From Azoarcus sp. DD4 (GTDB lineage Bacteria; Pseudomonadota; Gammaproteobacteria; Burkholderiales; Rhodocyclaceae), in the NCBI RefSeq assembly GCF_006496635.1, contig NZ_CP022958.1, positions 4,712,001 to 4,776,000 on the forward strand: a stretch of DNA of 64,000 nucleotides, in the 5' to 3' direction. Below the pieces are notes generated by a model. It ran no database searches. It saw nothing but the letters and a program-made list of their open reading frames with translations, and was not told the origin of the DNA. This document shows, piece after piece, positions 9,824 to 18,548 of the stretch. Position 1 is the stretch's first letter. Each line of letters starts with the position of its first letter. Both the position numbers and the translations under genes were made by a program.

Positions 9824-10873
9824 CTAATCACAAAAATGGGCAAATCTTGTGCGACGCACCACATCCACGACCTCATCGAAGTTATCGATTACCTCAGATA
9901 GATCGTCACTATTGACCTTGACGTGACGCGAGGACACGGAAACCCATTCAAGATCGAAATATTCGAAAACCTTGCGCAAACCGATCTCACCTGAAACCAG
10001 TTGCTCATAGGAAATACTCATGACCGCCCCCTCCGCGTACGTGGCAATCATGTCATCCACCAGCTGCTCCGCCTTCTGATAACGCTCAACCTTTGCCAGC
10101 AGCGCCCCCGGATCGACGCGAATCTTCTCGCGGCGCGCCCTGTTTCCGCCATCTTCACTTCTCTCAAGATTGAAATTCCGGTTTTCTGAGAAAAGCTTCC
10201 TGGCGACCAGATCCGACACCGCCTGTTTCAAGACGTTTTCCCGGTATAACCGAAGATATTTCACCCCATAGCGATTGAACATGGGGAACAGGTCAGTATC
10301 GTGTCGATAGATCTTCGTCGTCATGAACATCAAGGCGGGATCCGGCACTTCGTGCGGATACTCGATGACTGATGGCAGCAGAAAGTAATCGTCCAGCCAT
10401 TCCGAGAAAGCTGCCTTCCCACCACGCACGAAGCCTTCGATCGGTTCCGCAAAGCCATATGCACGGGGATGCGCGCGAATGAGATCCGTCAACATGGTCC
10501 CTCCAGCCCGTGAGGTGAACAGACAGACTCCCCTTGTGGCCCCGTCCATCAGGCGTTCATTGTGAACTCGGGCCTGCGCGTTGCTACCGACATACTGAAA
10601 AGGTTTCAAGCTGCCCAATCTGAGGTAGCCTCCCGGCAGCGGATGAAGATGTCCACGTGGCCGGACAATGATTTCTACCGGCGTATATCCAGGGAGTGCC
10701 GAAGCCAGGTCGATCTCAAACGCACGGCCATCCACACCGGAATCGGCAAGATCGGAACGAATGAAATATCTTGCAGGATCGACTACAAAACGGCGATCTA
10801 TCACGACCTCCACATCGCAGATGCACCACCCGCGAACGGCCCTTACGTCAATCTGATCGACAAACCCTTTCAT
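9824..10873 (-). CDS. PAPS-dependent sulfotransferase with N-terminal beta domain
   Basis: A 349-residue protein. 'TSRAGGTML' at residues 120-128 matches the 5'-phosphosulfate-binding loop of sulfotransferases. 'YLRLYRENVLKQAVS' at 206-220 matches the 3'-phosphate-binding segment of Stf0/NodH-like enzymes. Residues 1-100 form a separate domain with 'VRGWCICD' and a later 'FEIDL' that resembles the N-terminal domain of the neighbouring radical SAM protein. It probably transfers sulfate from PAPS to a sugar in the polysaccharide or to a lipid. Because it lies inside the locus, a sulfated glycan is the simplest reading (inference). GAGG lies just before the ATG. Confidence 0.8.
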   Translation of the reverse strand: MKGFVDQIDVRAVRGWCICDVEVVIDRRFVVDPARYFIRSDLADSGVDGRAFEIDLASALPGYTPVEIIVRPRGHLHPLPGGYLRLGSLKPFQYVGSNAQARVHNERLMDGATRGVCLFTSRAGGTMLTDLIRAHPRAYGFAEPIEGFVRGGKAAFSEWLDDYFLLPSVIEYPHEVPDPALMFMTTKIYRHDTDLFPMFNRYGVKYLRLYRENVLKQAVSDLVARKLFSENRNFNLERSEDGGNRARREKIRVDPGALLAKVERYQKAEQLVDDMIATYAEGAVMSISYEQLVSGEIGLRKVFEYFDLEWVSVSSRHVKVNSDDLSEVIDNFDEVVDVVRRTRFAHFCD

Positions 10874-10986
10874 CCCAGCCTCAACTCAAGCGACAGCGCA
10901 CGCAGAAACGCCACAACCGGATCACAACAAGCATTGCTAATAAGACCAGCCTATTCGACTCCAGGCCGAGATCAACAACCCAGGAC

Positions 10987-12432
10987 TCAGAGCGACTTGA
11001 TCTTGATCTTTTTCTTTTCGGTCACACGATCTCCGCTGTACCCGCCAACCCGAATATCATGAGTGCGTCCTTCATCCGACTTCCGCAGCCGGACATAAGA
11101 ACATCCAGCGCCGGAACACTCGTACGGAATTCTGTCTTCGGCAGCCATCTCCCTTACAGCTTGCACCCTGGGATGTGATTTGACATTCGCCATCCCCTCT
11201 TCACGCCAGTCCATCAAGGGTGCAGTCTGCCAAACACAGTTCTGAACCTTCCCGTCGGCCTGAAGCATGAAATCGCCACACAAATGGGGGCACTCTGACA
11301 CGGAACGCTTGATCGCACCGGAAAACCCCTCTTCATCAGGAGACTCCGAAAGACTCTCATTGAAGTAGGAGTTGAAAACGATCTCTACCCCGAGTCGCCG
11401 CGCAAGATCAAAAGCCGCATCTATGTGCTCGTTGGCGTCATGAGCGACATGCTTGAGTTTGTTCGACTCATAATCGAACACCTGCCCACCGACCTCGATA
11501 TTCACCCCATCCGTCAGGTGTTCGACGTCGTACAACCAGTTGCACTCAACAACACCATCAAAATCCAACGAAAGCCGAACGAAATCTTCGAGCTCCAGAT
11601 AGTTCTCCCTCATCAACGTCAGGTTCAAGCGGATGACGGGATAAACCAGACCCATTTCATCGCGCTTTCTCTTGAACTCTCGTAGGTTGCCCAACACTTT
11701 CTGCAAGGAACTACCGGCTCGAAGCCGCGAGTACTTTTCCGGATCGAGTGAGTCGAGACTCACGGCCACCCAGGCAATTGGTGGAGCATTCTTCAGTATC
11801 TGATCTGTTTTTTTGTCGAGCAACAATCCGTTGGTATGAAACACAACTTCCGAAGCACGAGGCAGCGCATCCAGCAAAGGACTGAAGACGGGTGCCAGGA
11901 GGGACTCTCCAAACCCATCCAGACAGATAAAATCCCGATCCTGAAGGAACTCAACGAGGTCCGGAATTTCACTTTCACTCAGCTCCTTCTTGTGAAAATC
12001 CGAATAGATAACACTGGGACACATAGGACATCGCAGATTGCAGCGCCCGGTCAATTCAACCTGAAGCCCTGTCTTGAAGCCTTTCTTCAAAGGAGAAACC
12101 GTGCCGTTCGGATTCAGTACAAATACCTGAATAGCCGCCACGCCACGTTCGCCGACCACGTCGCTGGGCAGGAGGATCGAAAATCCCGCCTTGTCTTCCA
12201 GACGGCAATCCGGAAAGGCGTCGACCACGTCCTGACGCGCAACATTACCAAGCTCCAGCCGGGCAACCTCCGTCCAGTCGGCCGTAATGATTACGACCGG
12301 GAAATCGCACCTCCCTTGATCGTGACGCTGAAAAGCCCAGCCCTCCACCAGTATCCCCTCGGTTACCGCTTCAATCCGATCCAGCCAGCCATCTGGATGC
12401 GCCATCGCAAACATCGATGCAGTCAGTTTCAT
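10987..12432 (-). CDS. Radical SAM/SPASM protein with N-terminal beta domain
   Basis: A 481-residue protein. The radical SAM cluster motif is Cys131-x3-Cys135-x2-Cys138, and the later cysteine-rich part ('CPHLCGDF', 'CVW', 'CSGAGC') is a SPASM-type auxiliary cluster region. Residues about 15-118 form an extra domain with 'VEGWAFQ' and 'DKAGFSILLP', the pattern of small beta-sandwich domains seen in glycan enzymes. Radical SAM/SPASM proteins modify peptides or sugars. Here, inside a polysaccharide locus and next to a sulfotransferase, a sugar modification is likely, but the reaction is unknown. The ATG has AGAGAGG upstream. The C-terminus is lysine-rich. The gene is visibly A/T-richer than housekeeping genes in the window. 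Confidence 0.85.
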   Translation of the reverse strand: MKLTASMFAMAHPDGWLDRIEAVTEGILVEGWAFQRHDQGRCDFPVVIITADWTEVARLELGNVARQDVVDAFPDCRLEDKAGFSILLPSDVVGERGVAAIQVFVLNPNGTVSPLKKGFKTGLQVELTGRCNLRCPMCPSVIYSDFHKKELSESEIPDLVEFLQDRDFICLDGFGESLLAPVFSPLLDALPRASEVVFHTNGLLLDKKTDQILKNAPPIAWVAVSLDSLDPEKYSRLRAGSSLQKVLGNLREFKRKRDEMGLVYPVIRLNLTLMRENYLELEDFVRLSLDFDGVVECNWLYDVEHLTDGVNIEVGGQVFDYESNKLKHVAHDANEHIDAAFDLARRLGVEIVFNSYFNESLSESPDEEGFSGAIKRSVSECPHLCGDFMLQADGKVQNCVWQTAPLMDWREEGMANVKSHPRVQAVREMAAEDRIPYECSGAGCSYVRLRKSDEGRTHDIRVGGYSGDRVTEKKKIKIKSL

Positions 12433-12496
12433 TCCATACCTCTCTTCTATCCGTTCTCATCCGGGCGAATTCTCCGCGTGCGCCGCGGATAGCCAT

Positions 12497-13741
12497 TCAA
12501 AGCTTTAGCCCCACATGAAACCTTTCGTTCGAAGCCTTCAGGCAACCTTGCCCCATCACCTCGACAAGCATGCTTAAACAGCGCGACCCCCAAGTATTGT
12601 CGCCAATGAGTTCGCTGGCGTCTTCTTTGCTGAACCGCCCGCCTGACAACTGATCACCAAGAGCTCGCACGAAATCATCTGGTCCCGCCCCACTTGCGAT
12701 CCCACCTGGGCAGGCTCGCTGGAAGTCGAGCGGTGTGGCTGCCACCGGCACCCCCGCCGCGAGATATTCGTAGTACTTCATCGGAAACATGCCGCGTGTG
12801 TAGTCGTTGATCAACGAGGGCAACAACCCCACCTGCATTCCGCGCAGGTAGTCCGGCAGCACGGCATAGGGTCTGTAGCCCAGGAAATGCACATTGGGCA
12901 ACCTTGCCAGTTCAGCCACGAGCGGGCTTTTCTGGCCTTCGCGTTCTTCGCCGATGAAGACCCAGCTCCATTCGGGCTTCATGCGTGCCGCATCGATCAG
13001 GAGCTGGAAATCGATCTTGAAATCGGACAGCACGCCGTGGTAGCAGAGGCGCGGCTCGGGAATGCAGGCGAGGTCTTCCGGGATAGGGCCGGGCTCAAGC
13101 GCACGGCCGAAGTGTTCGGCATCGACCACATTGGGCAGGAAATGCGTGTTCGCGTTGTGTTGGCGGCAATGCTCGGCAAGGGACGGCGCAGTCGCAAAGG
13201 CAACGTCGGCACGTTGCAGCAGTATCCGCTCGGCAGCGCGGAAGGCTTCGGCATCCACGCCGGGCACCGCAGCCAGATCATCCACACAGTGATAGAGCAG
13301 GGAGCCGGTATCCATACCCTCGATCGCGTCAAGCATGAAAGGGTGGTAAGTCCAGATCAGGGGCTTCCGGAAATGCCTTTGTCCGGCAGTCCGGGCAATG
13401 GCAGCCTTGAGCAACCAACGGTTGAGCGCGCGTGTGACCGGATGGCGATGGCCTGCCGGGACGAGTAGCGGCGAGAGGACGAAGATGCCTGGCGCACGTT
13501 CGACCGCGCCGGAAATCAGTGACGACAGCCCTTTGCGCAAGCGCTGCCACAGTCGCCCCCAGTCCTTAGCGCTTCCAGCCTTGGGGCTGCGCAGGCCGAC
13601 GCTTTCCACATAGAGCACCCGGGTGCCGAGCTCAGCCAGTGACTTCGCACAGTGCTGTTTGTTGGTCCAGTAGGGTTCATCCCAATCGGCCGTAGCGAAC
13701 AGGATACAGCTCTGCGGAACAAGGACTTCACGTTCAGCCAT
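12497..13741 (-). CDS. Glycosyltransferase (GT4-like)
   Basis: 414 residues from the ATG at 13741; an upstream in-frame start would add 37 residues inside wecB, which is unlikely. It opens with 'FATADWDEPYWTNKQH', continues with 'ESVGLR', has 'YHCVDDLAAVPG' mid-protein, and 'MKYYEYLAAGVPVAATP' in the C-terminal lobe. The last motif is the donor-binding region of GT4-like transferases that act on surface polysaccharides (a TuaH/WcaI-like layout). It overlaps wecB by eight bases, so expression is linked to UDP-ManNAc supply, though its own donor is unknown. Confidence 0.85.
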   Translation of the reverse strand: MAEREVLVPQSCILFATADWDEPYWTNKQHCAKSLAELGTRVLYVESVGLRSPKAGSAKDWGRLWQRLRKGLSSLISGAVERAPGIFVLSPLLVPAGHRHPVTRALNRWLLKAAIARTAGQRHFRKPLIWTYHPFMLDAIEGMDTGSLLYHCVDDLAAVPGVDAEAFRAAERILLQRADVAFATAPSLAEHCRQHNANTHFLPNVVDAEHFGRALEPGPIPEDLACIPEPRLCYHGVLSDFKIDFQLLIDAARMKPEWSWVFIGEEREGQKSPLVAELARLPNVHFLGYRPYAVLPDYLRGMQVGLLPSLINDYTRGMFPMKYYEYLAAGVPVAATPLDFQRACPGGIASGAGPDDFVRALGDQLSGGRFSKEDASELIGDNTWGSRCLSMLVEVMGQGCLKASNERFHVGLKL

Positions 13742-14861
13742 GGAAGGCCTCGCGTGGCTCGCCATACAAGGCAGAAACGATACGCATGGATGCGCAACCG
13801 TCGCCATAGGGATTGGCAAGCGCGCGCAGGGCGGTGCGTCGGTCGGCATCATTCAGCCAGGCATTCACCGCGGCCTCGATGGCAGCTGGATCCTGCCCTG
13901 CGAGCGTAGCGAAACCGGCCATTACGCCCTCGATACGTTCGGTATGCTGGCGCATGACCACCACGGGCGTGCCGAAGCTGGGCGCCTCTTCCTGAATCCC
14001 GCCGGAATCACTCAGGACCAGGATGGCACGGCTGATCAGATAGAGGCTGCAGTGGTAATCCACGGGCTCGGTCAACAGCAGGTTCGGCAGCCTGGCCAGC
14101 AGGCGGTTAACCGGTTCGCGCACAGCCGGATTGAGATGCACCGGGAAAATCCACTGTACATCCGGATACTGCACGCACAGGCGCACGAGCATGTGGCAGA
14201 AGGCCTCGAGCACGCTGCCGAAGTTCTCCCTGCGATGACAGGTGACCAGCACCGCAGGACCGGCCCCCAGCCTCTGCCGGATTTCCGCAGGCAAACCCGC
14301 CGGCACACCACCTGGCCAGGCTGATTGAGCCTGAGCTATGGCATCCACAACGGTATTGCCGGTGACGCGAATGGAGCCCTCCGGGATCCCTTCGCCGCGC
14401 AGGGCCGCAGCCGCCAGTTGAGTCGGCGCAAAATGAAGCGTGGCGATGCGCGCCAGGAGGCGGCGATTGGCTTCTTCAGGGAAGGGGCTGGCAAGATCGC
14501 CGGTGCGTAGCCCTGCTTCTACATGGCCAACCCTGATCTGGCGATGAAAGGCGGCAAGGCCGGCGCAAAACGCCGTGGTGGTGTCGCCTTGTACCAGCAC
14601 CCAATCCGGCTGCTCCTGTTCCAGCACGCCATCCAGCCCTTCCATCAAGCGGGCGGCAAGAACGTTCAGCGAGCGCCCCGGGGCCATCGCATCAAGCATG
14701 ATGTCCGGCTGCAAACCGAAGACATCCAGCGCCTGTTGCAGCATTTCACGGTGCTGACCACTCGCGCAGACCCGTACCTCCGCTCGCCGCTGCAGCGCAG
14801 CAATCACCGGCGCCAGTTTGATGACTTCCGGACGCGTGCCGAGAGCGACAAGAACTCTCAT
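13734..14861 (-). CDS. wecB: UDP-N-acetylglucosamine 2-epimerase (non-hydrolysing)
   Basis: 375 residues from the ATG at 14861, which overlaps the upstream stop as ATGA. It begins 'VALGTRPEVIKLAPV', carries 'GHVEAGLRTGD', 'TCHRRENFG' and 'SDSGGIQEEAPSFG', all standard for the WecB/MnaA family. It converts UDP-GlcNAc to UDP-ManNAc in the cytoplasm, supplying N-acetylmannosamine (or, after oxidation, its uronic acid) to the polysaccharide. No ManNAc dehydrogenase (wecC) is seen in the window. Length is normal. Confidence 0.95.
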   Translation of the reverse strand: MRVLVALGTRPEVIKLAPVIAALQRRAEVRVCASGQHREMLQQALDVFGLQPDIMLDAMAPGRSLNVLAARLMEGLDGVLEQEQPDWVLVQGDTTTAFCAGLAAFHRQIRVGHVEAGLRTGDLASPFPEEANRRLLARIATLHFAPTQLAAAALRGEGIPEGSIRVTGNTVVDAIAQAQSAWPGGVPAGLPAEIRQRLGAGPAVLVTCHRRENFGSVLEAFCHMLVRLCVQYPDVQWIFPVHLNPAVREPVNRLLARLPNLLLTEPVDYHCSLYLISRAILVLSDSGGIQEEAPSFGTPVVVMRQHTERIEGVMAGFATLAGQDPAAIEAAVNAWLNDADRRTALRALANPYGDGCASMRIVSALYGEPREAFHG

Positions 14862-16420
14862 GCCAGCCTCGCCCCACAGGCGAGCGGCTGGAGAGCGTTC
14901 CGGAACTCGACGCCAAAGGCCAAGCCCTCTGGAGCATCGGCCGCGTGACAAACCAGGCCTGCGACGTCTTCTGCAAGCTTGATTGCTGCCCGCGAGCGCA
15001 GGAAATCCATGGCCTGGATTTCATCCATGAACAGCGGACGGGTTGCACGGGCACGGATGTGCTGTATCAAACGCACGTGCGCGTCGATACGCTGGCCTTC
15101 GTCGGACCAGCCGTACTGATAGCGTGCGGAGAAGGGATGATCGAGATAGCCGAAGAGCGTGCGCGTCTCGAAAGCGCGGTCGTAAGCCGCTTTGAAGATG
15201 CGCAACGGATCGCCCTCGGCGAGCATGCAGTCGCCATGCAACATGGTCTGCTGGCTGTGGCCGATGAAACCACGCGGCAAACCCGCCAGTTCGCCGCCAC
15301 GTGCGAGCAGAAACTCGGGGTCATTGCGGATGATGCCGCCGATGCACCCCCGATAATCGGCATCGCACAGGCCGGCAAGGGCATAAGGCGGAGACTGGTG
15401 GAATGGAGAAACGCCATAGGCCACCGACACCCCTGCAGCAGCCATGATCCGCGCACGCGACTCCCTTCCTTCAGCCAGCGCAGCCTCATAACTGCCACCC
15501 CAGTTGGGCGCATGAGTGGCGGTGTGGGAGAGCAAGGCTCCCCCCGCTCCACTGAACTCGCGCAGGAAGGCGTAATGCGTATCGTCGTGCAGATTGCTGC
15601 TATGGATGGCCAGCGACAGCGGCACATTCATCTGGCGATAGGCGCCCCACAAGGGCGCGGCAGATGTGATGTCCTCGTCGCAATCGAGACGCATCGTGAT
15701 GGCGGAATCGTGTCCCCAGGGGATCTCGCTGATCACCGGGCAACAGGGTTGCGTATCGCTGCGCCAGTTGCTCAGGAAACGTTCCACCAGGCGCCATTCG
15801 AAAGAATCGATCGGGCCAACCGGGCGGTTGAACCACAGTACCGAGGATGCTCCCGCTTCGAACATTGCGCAGTAGCTCAGGCGGGCCTCGCCCTCGATGA
15901 CCAGGTCGGCCAATCCGCAATCATCCGGAGCCTGCAGAGGCTCGGCCAGCGCCCAAAGGCCGCCATCCGCACGAATCGCGCCATAGGCCAGGTTGTTCCA
16001 TTCGTCGGCGAAGTCGAAACGCTCCAGCGCCCGCTCCCAGCCCGCAGCAGCGAAAGCCGAAGCCTTCGGACGATAGACGATGCGCCCTGCGCTCTCGGCG
16101 CAGCCGCCAGCCGGCGCCGGCGCACTACGCGCCCAACTCCCGGTCGACGCAGGCCATTCGACGGCTTTGACATCGAACGGCACGCGCAGGGAGGACGGAA
16201 GGCGGCCGAACAGGATCAATTTGCGAGGCTGCTCGTGCAGCCAGCGCCACAGTTGTTCGCCTCGCAGTTCGTCCGGGTGAATGCAGACAGCTATCGAGGC
16301 CTCGGGAAAACCGGCAGGCGCTGCCGGGGTAACCAGCCCGTGGCTGACGGAGCGGCGGAGCGCGGCGACGACGAGACCCGCCGCTTCTGCATCCGGCCGG
16401 GCAGCGAAAACGTGGATCAT
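14858..16420 (-). CDS. NodB-fold polysaccharide deacetylase-like protein
   Basis: A 520-residue protein. Residues about 240-420 look like a NodB-type metal-dependent deacetylase: 'RLDCDED' at 244-250 gives the metal-binding aspartates, and 'SHTATH' provides His299-x3-His303. 'GVSPFHQSPPY' follows as a later substrate/metal loop. The first 230 residues are an unassigned N-terminal region. It probably removes acetyl groups from a sugar, perhaps an N-acetyl hexosamine made via WecB. There is no signal peptide, so a cytoplasmic step is implied. It overlaps both neighbours as ATGA, so it is part of a tight coupled block. Confidence 0.7.
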   Translation of the reverse strand: MIHVFAARPDAEAAGLVVAALRRSVSHGLVTPAAPAGFPEASIAVCIHPDELRGEQLWRWLHEQPRKLILFGRLPSSLRVPFDVKAVEWPASTGSWARSAPAPAGGCAESAGRIVYRPKASAFAAAGWERALERFDFADEWNNLAYGAIRADGGLWALAEPLQAPDDCGLADLVIEGEARLSYCAMFEAGASSVLWFNRPVGPIDSFEWRLVERFLSNWRSDTQPCCPVISEIPWGHDSAITMRLDCDEDITSAAPLWGAYRQMNVPLSLAIHSSNLHDDTHYAFLREFSGAGGALLSHTATHAPNWGGSYEAALAEGRESRARIMAAAGVSVAYGVSPFHQSPPYALAGLCDADYRGCIGGIIRNDPEFLLARGGELAGLPRGFIGHSQQTMLHGDCMLAEGDPLRIFKAAYDRAFETRTLFGYLDHPFSARYQYGWSDEGQRIDAHVRLIQHIRARATRPLFMDEIQAMDFLRSRAAIKLAEDVAGLVCHAADAPEGLAFGVEFRNALQPLACGARLA

Positions 16421-17796
16421 GCCGTCACCACATGCCGGAACTTGGCACGATGGCCAACGCGCACGAAGGCGTCATGACCGACGAATTCCACGGTGAGCGC
16501 ACCAGGCCAGTAGCCCTCGATCTTCGCGGCGATCTGCGCCGGATCGGCATGTGGCTCGGGCACGATGCGCAGCACGGGCTTTTCTCCCCGCACGTCGATC
16601 TGGAATTCCTGAATGCCGCCCACGCGATGGTCCAGCATGTCCTGGATGGTGTGGGTGGGATACGCAATGCCGGAGAGGTAGACGATGTCGTGAATGCGGC
16701 CGACGATGTCGGTGAGGTAGAAGCCATCCTCGCGTTGTTCCACACGCGCCAGATCCCCCGTGGCGTAACGAATGAGCGGCATGAGGCGATTGCGGAAACC
16801 GGTGAGCACCAACTCGTGCTCGCCATTGTCCAGCTCACGACTCTCGGGCCAGCCTTCGGAATCCAGCACCTGCAAGCCTTTCTCGGCACCATCCAGTTCA
16901 TAGGCCATCACGCCCAGTTCGGCCAGACCATAGCGATCGACCACGCGACAGCGTAGGGCGCGAGCGATTTGCTCTCGCTGATAGGGCTCCAGCAATTCAC
17001 CGCTGGACTCGAAAACGTCGAACGTCTTCGCGCTGCCGTATTGCCGCTCGATGTAGCAAGCCAGCGCGTAGATCGTGGAAGGGTGCGCATGCACCATGTA
17101 GGGTTTGCGGCGCTTCAGCGTCTCCCATATTTCGGCCAGGCCGATGTCGTCCAGACGATCGAAGAAGATATTGCTGCGGTTCATCGCGAAGCATTTGAAG
17201 TCTTCACGGACGGGCCAGCCCGGATCAACCATGTCGGGAAAGCGGCAGGCGAAATGCAGCTCGGAGCGCCATTTGTAGTTACCTGCCCGCTCGCGTGCAT
17301 ACAGCGTGACCGCCGCAGAATAGTCGGCAGCCGTCTGATCGTAGGCGATGTGACAGGAAAGGCCGGTGGAGCCACCAGTCTTGCACATGTGATGACGCAG
17401 ACCTGCCAGCGGGCGGGAATACATGCGCTCGCCCTGCTCACGCATGATTTCCTTGGTGAGGTAAGGCAGATCGTTCAGGTAGCGGACATCCTTCGCCACC
17501 GACTCAGGATTGAACCCCGTCTGCGCAAAGAGATCGCGGTAATACGGCACCTGCGCACCGGCAAAGCGCAAAGTGTCTACAAGTGCATCCCGGACCAGCG
17601 TCAGGCGCTCCTGGAAGGGCAGGCGATAGTGGTGGCGCAGTTCACGTAGCTTGACGGTGACCTTACGCTCTTCGTAGCGCTCGGCTATGGGATAGGCGAT
17701 GCCAGCACTGACCAGCCCCTTGACGAAACTGAAAGGCTGAACGGAAAACAGATGTTCGGACGCCAGCAGGGCGGGATGATTGGAAGGAATCTTCAT
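16417..17796 (-). CDS. Phenylacetate-CoA ligase-like (CapK/PaaK) adenylating enzyme
   Basis: 459 residues from the ATG at 17796, one base after the upstream stop; a GTG at 17823 is an alternative. 'KTGGSTG' near 139-145 is the AMP/ATP-binding loop, 'DRYGLAELG' near 287-295 the adenylate motif, and 'ATGDLARV' the hinge aspartate, in PaaK/CapK order. PaaK itself works in phenylacetate breakdown, but no paa genes are nearby. CapK-type homologues sit in capsule loci and are thought to activate an acid for attachment to the glycan. The acid here is unknown. It lies directly after the ABC exporter genes. Confidence 0.8.
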   Translation of the reverse strand: MKIPSNHPALLASEHLFSVQPFSFVKGLVSAGIAYPIAERYEERKVTVKLRELRHHYRLPFQERLTLVRDALVDTLRFAGAQVPYYRDLFAQTGFNPESVAKDVRYLNDLPYLTKEIMREQGERMYSRPLAGLRHHMCKTGGSTGLSCHIAYDQTAADYSAAVTLYARERAGNYKWRSELHFACRFPDMVDPGWPVREDFKCFAMNRSNIFFDRLDDIGLAEIWETLKRRKPYMVHAHPSTIYALACYIERQYGSAKTFDVFESSGELLEPYQREQIARALRCRVVDRYGLAELGVMAYELDGAEKGLQVLDSEGWPESRELDNGEHELVLTGFRNRLMPLIRYATGDLARVEQREDGFYLTDIVGRIHDIVYLSGIAYPTHTIQDMLDHRVGGIQEFQIDVRGEKPVLRIVPEPHADPAQIAAKIEGYWPGALTVEFVGHDAFVRVGHRAKFRHVVTA

Positions 17797-17797
17797 G

Positions 17798-18547
17798 TCA
17801 GGCTGCAGCGGCTGCGTGAACACCAGCGGGGATGAGTCTCTCGTCGCTCAGGATCACACCATGCTCGAGATGGATCCGGCGATTGCACACGCGGGTGATG
17901 AGCTCGGGGGAATGGGAGGCAACAACCAGGATGGCGGCCTTGCTGACCAGCGCATCAAGGCGCGCCGCAGCTTTCTGGCTGAACTCGGCATCCCCTACGC
18001 TGAGCCATTCATCCATGATCAGGATGTCGGCCTCAACGCTGGTGGAGATCGCAAAAGCCAAGCGTAACTGCATGCCACTGGAGTACGTCCGAACGGGAAG
18101 ATTGAGGTAATCCCCCAGCCCGGTGAAGTCGGCTATTTCGTCGATCTTGCTGCGGATCACGGCTGGCAGCAGGCCATCCATGATGCCGCGAAGGTAGATG
18201 TTCTCGAAGCCAGTGGCGTCGGGATCCAGGCCCATGGAGACGTCCAGCAACGAGGCGACCTTGCCCTGAATCTGCAATCTGCCCTTGACGGGCGCATAGA
18301 TGCCGGAAAGCACTCGAAGCAGTGTCGTCTTCCCGGATCCGTTGTGACCGACCAGTCCAACGCGATCGCCCGGACCAATTTCGAAGCTGATGTCGTTGAG
18401 CGCCCTGACCACTGGATGCTGGCCGGAATTGACGCCGATACGCCCACCGGTGGTCAGGTGGATAACGGTGTTTTTTAGCGAACGATGAGAGTTCTCAAAT
18501 ATCGGAAATTCGACACATACACCATCGGATACTATTCTTGCGTCCAT
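17798..18547 (-). CDS. ABC polysaccharide exporter, ATP-binding subunit (Wzt/KpsT type)
   Basis: 249 residues from the ATG at 18547, one base after the permease stop. Walker A 'GHNGSGKTT' is at 68-76, the signature 'YSSGMQLRL' near 162 and Walker B 'ILIMDE' follow. The insertion before Walker A and the 'LLDVSMGLDPDATGFENI' stretch are typical of O-antigen/capsule exporters. It energises flipping or export of the polysaccharide through the inner membrane. It lacks the C-terminal carbohydrate-binding domain of long Wzt proteins, so chain-end recognition of that kind is not expected. Confidence 0.92.
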   Translation of the reverse strand: MDARIVSDGVCVEFPIFENSHRSLKNTVIHLTTGGRIGVNSGQHPVVRALNDISFEIGPGDRVGLVGHNGSGKTTLLRVLSGIYAPVKGRLQIQGKVASLLDVSMGLDPDATGFENIYLRGIMDGLLPAVIRSKIDEIADFTGLGDYLNLPVRTYSSGMQLRLAFAISTSVEADILIMDEWLSVGDAEFSQKAAARLDALVSKAAILVVASHSPELITRVCNRRIHLEHGVILSDERLIPAGVHAAAAA

Positions 18548-18548
18548 T

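Noticed and set aside
16417..17796. Phenylacetate-CoA ligase of aromatic degradation
   Set aside because: The fold matches, but the gene is coupled to polysaccharide genes and no phenylacetate genes are near.
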